From: JARLGU01 sp036504535
Lineage (GTDB): Bacteria; Armatimonadota; Armatimonadia; Armatimonadales; Capsulimonadaceae
DNA length: 64,000 nucleotides
NCBI GenBank assembly: GCA_036504535.1
Contig: DASXUY010000057.1
Span: 40,556-104,555 of the forward strand
Reading direction: 5' to 3'
Made by a program: the position numbers and the translations under genes. Below, in pieces: positions 1 to 7,513 of this stretch. The notes under the pieces were generated by a model, which did not search any database, was not told the DNA's origin, and was given only the letters and a program-made list of their open reading frames with translations. The number at the start of each line of letters is the position of its first letter. Within the stretch, counting starts at the first letter, position 1.

Positions 1-1886
1 ACCGCGATCCGGACAGCAGCGTCGCGGTCGGGCACCATCGGTATGAGGATGTCGGGCACGCGGTGATCCTGCAGCCGGCCAAGTGCCTCAATGGCGGCCA
101 GGCGACGCGGTGACGGGCCGCCGAGTTGGATCACGGCAGCAAGAGCGGGCAGCGCAGATTGGTGGCCGATCTTGCCCAGCGCGATTGCCGCTTCGGGGGC
201 GATTCCCGATGCAAGGTCGGTGAGCTTCGTTACCAGCGGTTGAACCGCGCGCGCATCGCCAATCTCGCCCAGCGACGCTGCCGCCTGCTCGCGCACAGGC
301 AGCGACACATCATCAAGCGCCTTCACCAACTCCTCAACCGCGACGGGTGTTTTTAGTTTGCCCAGCTGCTCAGCAGCGCGTTGACGCGTCTTGCTGTCCC
401 CAGCGCGTCCGAGCTTTTGGATGGCGGTGAATGATCCGACCGGCTTGCTGGCCTTAAGTTGACCGAGCACATACCGCGTCGACCGACTTTCGGGCTCATC
501 GATCTTTGCGGCCGTCCACAGAATGCCAAAACGCAATACGCCGGATATCAGAAACAACACGTGATAGTTGCTGCGGATGAGTCCCGTCGTTGGGAACGAA
601 TACCCATGCAGCGCCTGAAGGATAGCGCCACCGATCAGCGGGCTGACACCGCCGATGATGCCACAGATGGCGGAATTTGCGCCAATGTAGCTGGTGCGGT
701 CCTGTACCGGAGCGGCGCCGATGACCATGTTGAACGATGTGATGCCTACACCCGCCCAGCCAAAGCCTGCCATGATGTTGAGCGCGATGATGAACAGTTT
801 CGAATGCGAGATGAGCAAATGACCGTTCTGGTAGCCCCAAAGCCCCGGATATGGATCAGGAACAGTCATGCACCATAGGAACGGCGGCAGGAGGCACAAG
901 GACACGGATAGCATCAGGATCGGTTTGTTGCCATACTTATCGGCCAGATACCCCAGGACCGGCATGCCGATCATCGTGAACACGGCAGCGACTGCATTCA
1001 ACATCTGGATCGCGGTGTACGTGAGGCGCAGTTCCTGGATCATGTACACGATGAAGAACTGCCCAGCGATACCTGTCGAGATCACCATGACGACCGAAAA
1101 GGTGATCAGTTTGCGAAACTTGATGTCCGCGAACGGAGCCCGCATCATGTCGATCAATGAGCGGCGTTCATCGGGATCCCGCTTGTCGGCGACATCGGGG
1201 CTCATACGGCCAAGGATAAACGAACCCAGCGCAAAGAGCAGGGCGAATGCAAAGAGCGGCGTGGACGCGTGAATGACTGCCCAATTATGCGCAGCGGTCT
1301 CGGCAGCCGTGTGCACTGTCTTCGCCGACCACTCTGTGTTCTTTGCGATGTGGTCAAAGAAGAATCCAGCGACGATTGAAACAAGCATACCGGTGAGGCC
1401 AGCCCACAGGTTGCGCACGCCAAAATAGCGCCCGCGCGTGTCTGCTGGCACAAGGTCGCTCATCCAGTCGATCCACGTCGCCGCCGGAATCGTGCCCATG
1501 ATGCTGCTGAGCAGAGTCAGGATAAGGAAGCCGATTACTCGATCCGATTTTGCCTCGAAGCAATACGGAAGCAGGAGCATCGGCAGCCACATGAAGCGCC
1601 CGATAACGGAAAACAGCGTGACGAAGTTGCGACGCGACGGGAACGCCCGCATGATCGACGGGGCGGTCAGCTGCAGGAGACCAACGAACGAGCCTATACC
1701 GGCAAGGAGGCCGATAACGAAATCGTTGCACCCGAGTGCGATCGCATAGCCAGTTTGGAATGTGCCGGTGACCAGGGTTGCGAAAACTGTCGCAATTGTC
1801 CCTTCCAACATCCAAATCCGCAGGGCTCTACGAAGATCAAGACGCGAGAGTCCGCCTGCCTGGTTGTCGAGTGCTGCATCGCTCAT
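1..1886 (-). CDS. MFS transporter with C-terminal HEAT-repeat domain (3' end outside window)
   Basis: I translated the minus strand from ATG at 1886-1884; the frame stays open to the window edge, giving at least 628 codons. The first ~440 residues are a polytopic membrane protein with alternating hydrophobic helices and MFS-like loops, for example DTRGRYFGVRN after the fourth or fifth helix and YLADKYGNKP in the second half. From about residue 480 the protein becomes soluble and helical with degenerate ~30-residue repeats (RQRAAEQLGKL, VREQAAASLGEIGD, APEAAIALGKIG, RRLAAIEALGRLQD), the pattern of HEAT/PBS-lyase repeats. The substrate is unknown; a sugar or glycoside is a guess from the surrounding genes. 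The HEAT tail is unusual for MFS permeases and probably faces the cytoplasm. No strong ribosome-binding site precedes the start. Confidence 0.85.
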   Translation of the reverse strand, partial: MSDAALDNQAGGLSRLDLRRALRIWMLEGTIATVFATLVTGTFQTGYAIALGCNDFVIGLLAGIGSFVGLLQLTAPSIMRAFPSRRNFVTLFSVIGRFMWLPMLLLPYCFEAKSDRVIGFLILTLLSSIMGTIPAATWIDWMSDLVPADTRGRYFGVRNLWAGLTGMLVSIVAGFFFDHIAKNTEWSAKTVHTAAETAAHNWAVIHASTPLFAFALLFALGSFILGRMSPDVADKRDPDERRSLIDMMRAPFADIKFRKLITFSVVMVISTGIAGQFFIVYMIQELRLTYTAIQMLNAVAAVFTMIGMPVLGYLADKYGNKPILMLSVSLCLLPPFLWCMTVPDPYPGLWGYQNGHLLISHSKLFIIALNIMAGFGWAGVGITSFNMVIGAAPVQDRTSYIGANSAICGIIGGVSPLIGGAILQALHGYSFPTTGLIRSNYHVLFLISGVLRFGILWTAAKIDEPESRSTRYVLGQLKASKPVGSFTAIQKLGRAGDSKTRQRAAEQLGKLKTPVAVEELVKALDDVSLPVREQAAASLGEIGDARAVQPLVTKLTDLASGIAPEAAIALGKIGHQSALPALAAVIQLGGPSPRRLAAIEALGRLQDHRVPDILIPMVPDRDAAVRIA

Positions 1887-1964
1887 CCACGAGCTTTATT
1901 CCGCGTTGCCGTGTCAAATCCTCCCAATAGCGAGGCAGGCAGACAAATGAATATTTAGGCGTGC

Positions 1965-2831
1965 TTAATCCGCAAGCGCCCTCAGCCTTTTCAGGTTCAC
2001 TTCGTGCATTGTTTCGGACTCGGGCGTTTCGATGATCAGCGGCTTGCCCGCCATGCGCGGGTCGTGGAGAAGCAGCCGAAACGCTTCGTCGCCAAGCTCG
2101 CCTTCCCCGATATGCGCGTGACGGTCGACTCGCGATCCGAGCCCCTTCTGGGAGTCGTTGCAGTGGATGACGTGCAGCTTATCGAATGTCACCTTGTTGG
2201 CGAACTCGTCCATGGTCGCTGCATACGCTTCCGGGGTCCGCAGGTCGTAGCCTGCCGCGAACATGTGGCACGTGTCCATACAGATAACGAGGCGCTCCTG
2301 CTCGCGGACACCCTGGAAGATCACCGGGAAGTGCTCAAGGCGCGAGCCAAGAGTCGTCCCCTGCCCTGCGGTCGTCTCTAGCGCGACACGCACTTTGTAT
2401 CCGGGAAGCTCGTCATGTAAAATGTTGATGGATTCGACCAGCCGCGCGAGACCGACATCCTCACCTTCGCCAAGGTGGGCGCCCATATGCGTCACAAGGT
2501 ATTTGATGCCAAGCGCTTCGGCGCGCTCCATCTCCTCACGGAAAGCGATTCGGGACTTGGTGCGCACATCGCCTTCGGGGGCAGCCAGGTTGATGAGGTA
2601 CGAGTCGTGGGCAATGGTCGTTTCGATGCCGTGTCCGGTACACGACGCGCAGTACGCTTCAATCGCGTCGGGCTTCGGAGCGCTGGCACGCCATTGACGC
2701 GGGCTCGCGGTGAAGACCTGCACGACTTCGCAACCAATGGCCTTGCCGCCGACGATGGCGTTGTGAAGGCCGCCAGCGGTCGGCATATGCGCGCCAAGGA
2801 GCGGGCGAGTGAGGGTGATGGATTCGGGCAC
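1965..2831 (-). CDS. nfo: Endonuclease IV (AP endonuclease)
   Basis: 288 residues, the normal length for this TIM-barrel family, which incises abasic sites and oxidised 3' ends in base-excision repair with three zinc ions. All nine expected metal ligands can be matched: H75 (IAHDSY), H115 (THMGAH), E152 (LETTAGQGT), D186 and H189 (CMDTCH), H223 (IHCND), D236 and H238 (VDRHAHIGEGE) and E268 (IIETP). The start is GTG at 2831-2829, preceded at 7 nt by AGGAGA. A palindromic repeat lies immediately upstream of the ribosome-binding site. The gene stands alone between the transporter and the cysteine operon and is probably expressed constitutively. Confidence 0.95.
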   Translation of the reverse strand: MPESITLTRPLLGAHMPTAGGLHNAIVGGKAIGCEVVQVFTASPRQWRASAPKPDAIEAYCASCTGHGIETTIAHDSYLINLAAPEGDVRTKSRIAFREEMERAEALGIKYLVTHMGAHLGEGEDVGLARLVESINILHDELPGYKVRVALETTAGQGTTLGSRLEHFPVIFQGVREQERLVICMDTCHMFAAGYDLRTPEAYAATMDEFANKVTFDKLHVIHCNDSQKGLGSRVDRHAHIGEGELGDEAFRLLLHDPRMAGKPLIIETPESETMHEVNLKRLRALAD

Positions 2832-2844
2832 AGGTACTTCTCCT

Positions 2845-2940
2845 AACCAGGCTGAGCCTGGACCCTTTCCGCGCTACGTTAAGAGCGGTTGTTAGCATTC
2901 AATCGTCAACCCGCGTACGGCCCCAGGCTTAGCCTGAACC
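2845..2940 (+). repeat. Intergenic palindromic repeat, copy A
   Basis: Begins TAACCAGGCTGAGCCTGGACCC and ends in a second imperfect copy of the same palindrome (CCAGGCTTAGCCTG). The reverse complement aligns over most of its length with 16242-16319 and 18187-18263, including the shared blocks GGCCGTACGCG, GAATGCTAAC and GTAGCGCG. It lies between nfo and the cysteine operon. Confidence 0.8.
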
Positions 2941-3022
2941 AAATTCTGTCCGGTTTGTATAGATTTTCACTTGTAAGGTATTAACGAGCGGCAATGACGG
3001 TTGCCGCTCGCGAGCCGTTTTG

Positions 3023-3298
3023 TTAGCCGCCCGCGATGCTGGGAATGATGGTGAGCGTATCGCCATCCTTGACAGGCGTTTCGTTGCCGCTCAGGTAGCG
3101 CGTATCGTCATCGCCGAGATAAACGTTGACAAACGACCGAATGTTACCGTTGGTGTCGAACAGGTGCTTTCCAAGCTGCGGCGCTTGCTCGATGACCGCC
3201 TTGAGCGATTCGCCTACAGTTGCGCCTTCAACGGACAGTTGCTCCTGATCGTTCGCATAGCGTTGCAACGCCGTCGGCAAGAGTACTGAGACTGACAT
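3023..3298 (-). CDS. cysO: CysO-like ubiquitin-fold sulfur carrier protein
   Basis: 91 residues of the MoaD/ThiS beta-grasp family ending in SIAGG; the terminal Gly-Gly is the site that would be adenylated and thiocarboxylated. The start ATG has AAGGAG at 7 nt. In mycobacteria CysO-COSH donates sulfide to O-phosphoserine bound to CysM, and the JAMM protease Mec releases cysteine from the CysO tail. The same three genes are adjacent here in the order cysM-mec-cysO, which favours CysO over a molybdopterin or thiamine carrier. A 63-nt gap separates it from mec. No MoeB-type activating enzyme is seen in the window; it may be encoded elsewhere, or the adjacent rhodanese may take part in sulfur loading. 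Confidence 0.88.
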   Translation of the reverse strand: MSVSVLLPTALQRYANDQEQLSVEGATVGESLKAVIEQAPQLGKHLFDTNGNIRSFVNVYLGDDDTRYLSGNETPVKDGDTLTIIPSIAGG

Positions 3299-3361
3299 AT
3301 TGTGACTCCTTTCGTTTGAGATGTAAAGTGCGAAATGAGCTCGGTTCGCGATTTCTTGCCC

Positions 3362-3787
3362 CTACGCTGCCACGACCTCGACGACCTCCGCATCGTAGCC
3401 GCTGCCGTCTTCCTTCAGCACCCAGCTGTTCCACGTGGTCGTGTGTCCGTGAACCACAGAAATGATCGGGTAGCTGTAAACGGGCCACGCTGCGTCCTTG
3501 TCGACGCTCGACGGCACCGCAGGATGGTCCGGGTGCGAGTGGTAGAAGCCGAGCAGCTTGTGCGGGCCAGTGCGCTCGCGCTTCGTGAGGCTGAAAAGAG
3601 TCGCCGCCGACAGCTCAAACCGGCGACGCTTATCACCGCCCGAGTCGTTGGGAACCTCCTCGACCGCGCGAACATGCTTTACCCCGTCAATGGTTTCGCC
3701 CCAGAGCACGCCGCAGCCTTCGTCAGGATACGCCTGCTCGCATGATGCTTTGATAAAGTCAAACTGTTTTTGATTAAGACGTAACAT
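3362..3787 (-). CDS. mec: Mec-like JAMM/MPN+ metalloprotease
   Basis: 141 residues with a complete JAMM signature: E23 in PDEGCGVL, then H83-S-H85 and D96 in FYHSHPDHPAVPSSVDKDAA (H-x-H-x10-D). These residues bind one zinc ion. In the CysO pathway this peptidase cleaves the newly formed cysteine from the carrier's C-terminus. The ATG (3787-3785) directly follows the TAA of cysM (3790-3788) with no intervening base, so translation is almost certainly coupled. The cysO-like gene follows. The gene order and the residues together make the assignment firm, though JAMM proteins with other beta-grasp substrates exist. Confidence 0.9.
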   Translation of the reverse strand: MLRLNQKQFDFIKASCEQAYPDEGCGVLWGETIDGVKHVRAVEEVPNDSGGDKRRRFELSAATLFSLTKRERTGPHKLLGFYHSHPDHPAVPSSVDKDAAWPVYSYPIISVVHGHTTTWNSWVLKEDGSGYDAEVVEVVAA

Positions 3788-4735
3788 TTATATCACCGGC
3801 CACGGTTCATCGGTCCAGAACTTCTCGCTAAGATACCGCTCTCCGCCGTCGCACAGCACCGTGACCACCACTCCCTGAGTGAGTCCACGGGCCACCTCAA
3901 GCGCGGCGACCACATTGCCGCCACTGGACGGGCCAACAAACAGCCCTTCGCGGCGCGCAAGTGCGCGGCACATGGCGTACGCGTCCTCGGTGAACACTTC
4001 GACGCCTTCATCGGCAACGGTGGCGTCGTAGATCCCCGGCACAAGCGCCGTTTCGAGGTGCTTCATCCCTTCGAGGCCATGGATGGGCGATGCGGGCTGC
4101 ATCGAAACCAATGTAATCGCAGGGTTCTGCTGCTTGAGGAACCGCGACGTGCCGATGAACGTTCCGCTGGTGCCGATACCGGCGACAAAGTGCGTGATCG
4201 CACCGCCAGTTTGGCTCCAGATCTCGGGGCCGGTGCCGTCAAAGTGCGCGCGCCAGTTGGCGTCGTTGTTGTACTGATCGGAATAGAAATACCTGTCGGG
4301 ATCGGAGGTGGCAAGCTGACGCGCCTTTCGCTGGGCGCCGTCGGTACTTTCCCGTGGGTCGGTAAGCACAAGCTCGGTACCGTATGCCTGAAGGATCTTC
4401 TGACGCTCAGGGGACGCGTTCGATGGGAGGCACAGCGTCACCTTATAGCCCCGCACCGCACCAATCCAAGCGTACGCGATGCCCGTATTCCCACTCGTAG
4501 CGTCGAGGATGGTCTTACCGGGTCGTAGGGCGCGGGAACGCTCCGCCGCAAGGATCATGTTGAGCGCCGCGCGATCCTTGACCGATCCGCCGGGATTGAA
4601 ATACTCTGCCTTACCGAACACGCGGACGCCGTTCGCGATGCCATCGGTGACCTTCGTGAGTTCTATAAGCGGCGTATTTCCGACCTGACTGTCTGCGCGC
4701 ACGGCTTCCTGCTGCATATTGCCTATTATACCCAT
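3788..4735 (-). CDS. cysM: Cysteine synthase B-type (CysM, CysO-dependent)
   Basis: A PLP-dependent beta-replacement enzyme of 315 residues. K53 in NPGGSVKDRAA is the Schiff-base lysine; SGNTG (81-85) binds the substrate carboxylate and GIGTSGT (186-192) the PLP phosphate. The C-terminus ends WTDEPWPVI, an extended tail like that of mycobacterial CysM rather than the shorter CysK. With mec and cysO directly downstream it probably uses O-phosphoserine and CysO-thiocarboxylate. Start choice is uncertain: ATG 4735 is given, but an internal ATG at 4717 (MQQEAVRADS) is possible. Upstream lie a 12-bp palindrome and two strong hairpins that separate it from the rhodanese gene. Confidence 0.92.
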   Translation of the reverse strand: MGIIGNMQQEAVRADSQVGNTPLIELTKVTDGIANGVRVFGKAEYFNPGGSVKDRAALNMILAAERSRALRPGKTILDATSGNTGIAYAWIGAVRGYKVTLCLPSNASPERQKILQAYGTELVLTDPRESTDGAQRKARQLATSDPDRYFYSDQYNNDANWRAHFDGTGPEIWSQTGGAITHFVAGIGTSGTFIGTSRFLKQQNPAITLVSMQPASPIHGLEGMKHLETALVPGIYDATVADEGVEVFTEDAYAMCRALARREGLFVGPSSGGNVVAALEVARGLTQGVVVTVLCDGGERYLSEKFWTDEPWPVI

Positions 4736-4751
4736 TTGGTAACTAGGATAT

Positions 4752-4763
4752 ACCGTTGACGGT
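4752..4763. promoter_or_regulatory. Short palindrome upstream of cysM
   Basis: ACCGTTGACGGT forms ACCGT-N2-ACGGT 17-28 bp before the cysM start. It could be an operator or chance; no clear -35/-10 pair is visible beside it. Confidence 0.3.
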
Positions 4764-4808
4764 TAAATTGGCGATTTTCCAGAAGTAAAGGAAAAACCTC
4801 ATCCCTAA

Positions 4809-4872
4809 CCCTTCCCCTAGGATAAGGGGAAGGGAATCAGAATCCATCTCCCCTCTCCTTATCCTAGGAGAG
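4809..4872. repeat. Paired hairpins between rhodanese gene and cysM
   Basis: The first hairpin is CCCTTCCCCT / AGGGGAAGGG (4809-4834, 10-bp perfect stem, 6-nt loop). The second is CTCTCCT / AGGAGAG (4853-4872). The two loops and flanks (CTAGGATAAGG and CCTTATCCTAG) are reverse complements, so an alternative long-range fold is possible. This may reduce read-through from the rhodanese gene into cysM or stabilise mRNA ends. It looks like a dispersed REP-type sequence, but only this copy occurs in the window. Confidence 0.6.
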
Positions 4873-4931
4873 AGGCCGGGCTTGGGCCAGTCGGCTGGCC
4901 AGGTGAGGTCTTCCTGCCTCCAGCAGCGTTC

Positions 4932-5765
4932 TTAACGCTCGATCGGCGCGCCTACCACTGAACCCCATTCGGTCCAGGAACCGTCGTAGTTGCGCACATT
5001 GTCGTAACCCAGCAGGTACTTGAGCACGAACCACGTGTGCGACGACCGCTCGCCGATACGGCAATAGGCGATGGTTTCTTTGCCGGGAAGCACACCGCGC
5101 CCCTCGTAGAGCTCCTGCAGAGCTGTAGCACTCTTAAATGTGCCGTCCTCGTTCGCCGCCAGCGCCCACGGAATGCTCTTCGCGCCGGGGATATGGCCGC
5201 CACGCTGAGCGGTCTCCGAAAGCCCTGGAGGCGCGATCACCTTGCCGCTGTATTCGTCTGGCGACCGGACATCGACCAGGTTGACACTGCCCAAGTTCTC
5301 CTTGACGTAGTCACGGAAAGCGCGGATGCTGAAGTCGGGGTCCGATGGTGTGTAGATAGTGGACTCGTGGACAGGCACATCTGTCGTATACGGTCGGCTT
5401 TCCAACTCCCACTTCTTGCGCCCACCATTGAGGAGGCGCACGTCCTTGTGGCCGTAAATTTTGAACTGCCAGAATGCCCACGCGGCGAACCAGTTGTTGG
5501 CGTCGCCGTAGAGAACAACGGTGGTATTGTTCGCGATGCCTGCCGCTGACGCCAGCTTGGCGAACGTCTCCTTGTCGACGATATCGCGGGTCAGGTGATC
5601 GTTGAGATCGGTGCTCCAGTTCCAGCCCACCGCGCCAGCGATGTGGCCCTGCTCATAGAGAGCGAAATCAACATCGACTTCGACCAGGCGTACACCGGGA
5701 TCGGTGCCATGTTCGGCGACCCATTCAGTTGAAACCAGTACTTCGGGATTTGAGTATGCTGCCAT
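4932..5765 (-). CDS. Thiosulfate sulfurtransferase (CysA/SseA-type rhodanese)
   Basis: 277 residues with two rhodanese domains. The N-terminal domain lacks a cysteine loop (DANNW at 88-92); the C-terminal domain carries C235 in YCRIGERSSHTWFVL, which is the thiosulfate-type active-site loop and nearly matches actinobacterial CysA. It would accept sulfane sulfur from thiosulfate as a persulfide. The open frame continues upstream, but ATG 5765-5763 has AGGAG at a proper distance and starts where homologues start; the extra N-terminal codons overlap the upstream mini-gene. It lies in the same orientation downstream of that mini-gene and upstream of cysM-mec-cysO, which suggests a role in supplying sulfur. 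Confidence 0.92.
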   Translation of the reverse strand: MAAYSNPEVLVSTEWVAEHGTDPGVRLVEVDVDFALYEQGHIAGAVGWNWSTDLNDHLTRDIVDKETFAKLASAAGIANNTTVVLYGDANNWFAAWAFWQFKIYGHKDVRLLNGGRKKWELESRPYTTDVPVHESTIYTPSDPDFSIRAFRDYVKENLGSVNLVDVRSPDEYSGKVIAPPGLSETAQRGGHIPGAKSIPWALAANEDGTFKSATALQELYEGRGVLPGKETIAYCRIGERSSHTWFVLKYLLGYDNVRNYDGSWTEWGSVVGAPIER

Positions 5766-5790
5766 TACTTGTATCTCCTGTGCCTCTTCC

Positions 5791-5967
5791 TTAGCGGCAC
5801 TCTTTCTGATCGGTGGGGGCAGTGTTTTTGCCCTGTGCGTCCAAAATGTCTTTGCAACTGTGCGAGAGATAGACCTCTTGGTCGGTCGTCTTGAAGCCGC
5901 AGAAGTTACACCAGAGGACCGAATCAGTCTCGCTTGCCTTCCGCTCTTCGTCAGTGGTTGATGCCAT
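5791..5967 (-). CDS. Small Cys/His zinc-binding protein preceding the sulfurtransferase
   Basis: 58 residues. The central segment reads LWCNFCGFKTTDQEVYLSHSC: CxxC followed by HxC 16 residues later, a plausible single zinc knuckle. The rest is polar and charged. ATG 5967 is chosen over the longer frame because AAGGCGAG precedes it at ribosome-binding distance. It is the first gene after the consensus promoter at 6081-6109 and ends 25 nt before the sulfurtransferase start. Small proteins with this C-N-F-C-G-F-K-T pattern are often annotated beside sulfurtransferase genes, from memory; the function is unknown. A redox or zinc-sensing role in sulfur metabolism is conjecture. Confidence 0.75.
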   Translation of the reverse strand: MASTTDEERKASETDSVLWCNFCGFKTTDQEVYLSHSCKDILDAQGKNTAPTDQKECR

Positions 5968-6054
5968 TGAAACTCGCCTTTCATAATTGTGATGCCGCAC
6001 CCGCGCGGTACGGGATGGGATTCGGACTTCCCACTATAAGCTTGACTGCATTGT

Positions 6055-6109
6055 CTACTTATAAGATAGGAATAGTTTGAATTATAATCCCGTCAACATA
6101 GTTTGTCAA
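6055..6109 (-). promoter_or_regulatory. Consensus sigma-70 promoter and operator-like palindrome for the cysteine/sulfur operon
   Basis: On the minus strand, TTGACA (6109-6104), a 17-bp spacer and TATAAT (6086-6081) form a perfect consensus. Just downstream, around the expected start of transcription, is the imperfect palindrome CTATCTTATAAGTAG (6069-6055). A very strong promoter with an operator at +1 to +20 implies repression, plausibly by a sulfur-responsive Rrf2-type regulator. No such regulator is encoded in the window. Confidence 0.75.
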
Positions 6110-6226
6110 GCACATCTGATATTCTTTATCTCATTACAGAATCGTGATCAGCAGTTGCGGCGTTATCTGCCATTCGTGCCTAAGGCTGCCTTCGACGGGA
6201 AATTTTGAACTCGCCCATGAATCCGC

Positions 6227-6289
6227 TTGACACCAACTGGTAGGTGTGTTACAATCCTCTTGGTTGGTTTACCTACCAACTGGTAGGTA
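6227..6289 (+). promoter_or_regulatory. Promoter and two operators of the GntR-LacI regulator gene
   Basis: TTGACA (6227-6232), 17-bp spacer, TACAAT (6250-6255). A 20-bp near-perfect palindrome TACCTACCAACTGGTAGGTA lies at 6270-6289, just after the expected start site. A partial copy, CCAACTGGTAGGT (6233-6245), sits inside the spacer. Both would block polymerase, so autorepression by the adjacent regulator is likely. Confidence 0.85.
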
Positions 6290-6308
6290 TCTTTAGAAAC
6301 CCAAGATT

Positions 6309-7511
6309 ATGTCGACAAATACCCTTGACGCACCGACGGGCAGTTCCACATACCGGATGTATCTTCGGATAGAGCAAGACCTGCGCAACAAGATTGCGAC
6401 AGGCCGCTTCAAGCCGGGCTCCATGCTGCCGGGTCGGCGCGACCTCGCCGCCGAATACGGCGTCGATCGCAGCACCATCCAGCGAGCGCTGGCGCCGATG
6501 ATATCCGACGGTACGCTGGTCACCGACGGTACGCGCGGCACTTTTGTCCGGCAGACCATATCGGCGACGACGGCGCAACCGTCGCCTGCCTCCACAATTA
6601 CGACGCCGCAGACCGAGCGGATCGCATCCACGACCAAGATCATCGGCATCATCGCCCAGGCGCGACCGATTAACGCCAACCCGTCCCTTTACGGCGACCC
6701 ATGGTTCAGCCGTATTATCAACGGGCTTGAGCGCCACCTGTCGGCACGGGGTAACTCGACCCGCTTTGCAAGTTTTGGTCCCGACCCAGGCGCTTTTTCA
6801 CGAATTGAGGATGCGGTCGCCAAGCTCCTGAATGACAGCGTAGACGCCATCGTTCTTATCGACATCCACGGAGCGGACCGCAGCGAGATGGTTCACGAGC
6901 TTTCGACGCAGTTCAACATCCCTATTGTGTATGTTTCGCCGCAGCAAGCTCGATGCCCGGTGCCTCACGTTTACTACGATCAGGAATCGGCTGGCTTTTT
7001 CGCTGCCGACCACCTGATCGCCCAAGGCTGCCGCGATATTGTTTTCGTCGCGCCCGTTCGTACTGCATGGTCCGACGCCCGCGTCGTCGGTGCTCAGACA
7101 GCGTGCAAGGTTGGCAATCGGGCCACGTTTGAAGCGTTCCGCTACACCGACCGACCGCATGTCAAGCTCAAACCGGAAGACGAGCACGCTATCGGGCACG
7201 AAGCGGCCCTGACGCTGCTATCTCGTCCAATGGCTCCGAGCGCCATCATCGCCGAAAACGACAACATCGCATACGGCATTCTGGCTGCTGTCCGTGAACG
7301 GGGCCTCATAATCGGTATCGATATCCGTGTTGTCGGGTTTGACGACCAGCCAGATTCCCGCAGCCAGGGTCTTTCCAGCATGCACCCGCCGCTTGAGCTC
7401 ATGGGTGACGAAGCCGGGAGGCTTGTCCTCCAACTCGATCGCCGAGAGGCCTCTGGTCTGGCGATACGAACAGCATCTCACCTTGTTCAGCGGGAGTCCA
7501 GCGGAAAATAA
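6309..7511 (+). CDS. GntR-type HTH / LacI-type sugar-binding transcriptional regulator
   Basis: 400 residues. An N-terminal GntR winged helix (about 15-85; YRMYLRIEQDLRNKIATGRF, LPGRRDLAAEYGVDRSTIQRAL, GTRGTFVRQ) is joined by a Ser/Thr/Pro linker to a periplasmic-binding-protein-like effector domain of the LacI/AraR type (about 110-395; DAIVLIDIHG, ADHLIAQGCRDIVFVAP, PSAIIAENDNIAYGIL, VVGFDD). The arrangement matches arabinose repressor AraR-like proteins, so a sugar effector is expected. Its own promoter carries two operators. The heparinase-like gene starts 2 nt after its stop, so they are co-transcribed and the lyase is the most likely target. The ribosome-binding site is weak. Confidence 0.9.
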   Translation: MSTNTLDAPTGSSTYRMYLRIEQDLRNKIATGRFKPGSMLPGRRDLAAEYGVDRSTIQRALAPMISDGTLVTDGTRGTFVRQTISATTAQPSPASTITTPQTERIASTTKIIGIIAQARPINANPSLYGDPWFSRIINGLERHLSARGNSTRFASFGPDPGAFSRIEDAVAKLLNDSVDAIVLIDIHGADRSEMVHELSTQFNIPIVYVSPQQARCPVPHVYYDQESAGFFAADHLIAQGCRDIVFVAPVRTAWSDARVVGAQTACKVGNRATFEAFRYTDRPHVKLKPEDEHAIGHEAALTLLSRPMAPSAIIAENDNIAYGILAAVRERGLIIGIDIRVVGFDDQPDSRSQGLSSMHPPLELMGDEAGRLVLQLDRREASGLAIRTASHLVQRESSGK

Positions 7512-7513
7512 GC

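Noticed and set aside
496..1815. Several short minus- and plus-strand frames as separate genes
   Set aside because: They are other-frame shadows of the long MFS-HEAT gene, which is open through the whole interval and has clear protein features.
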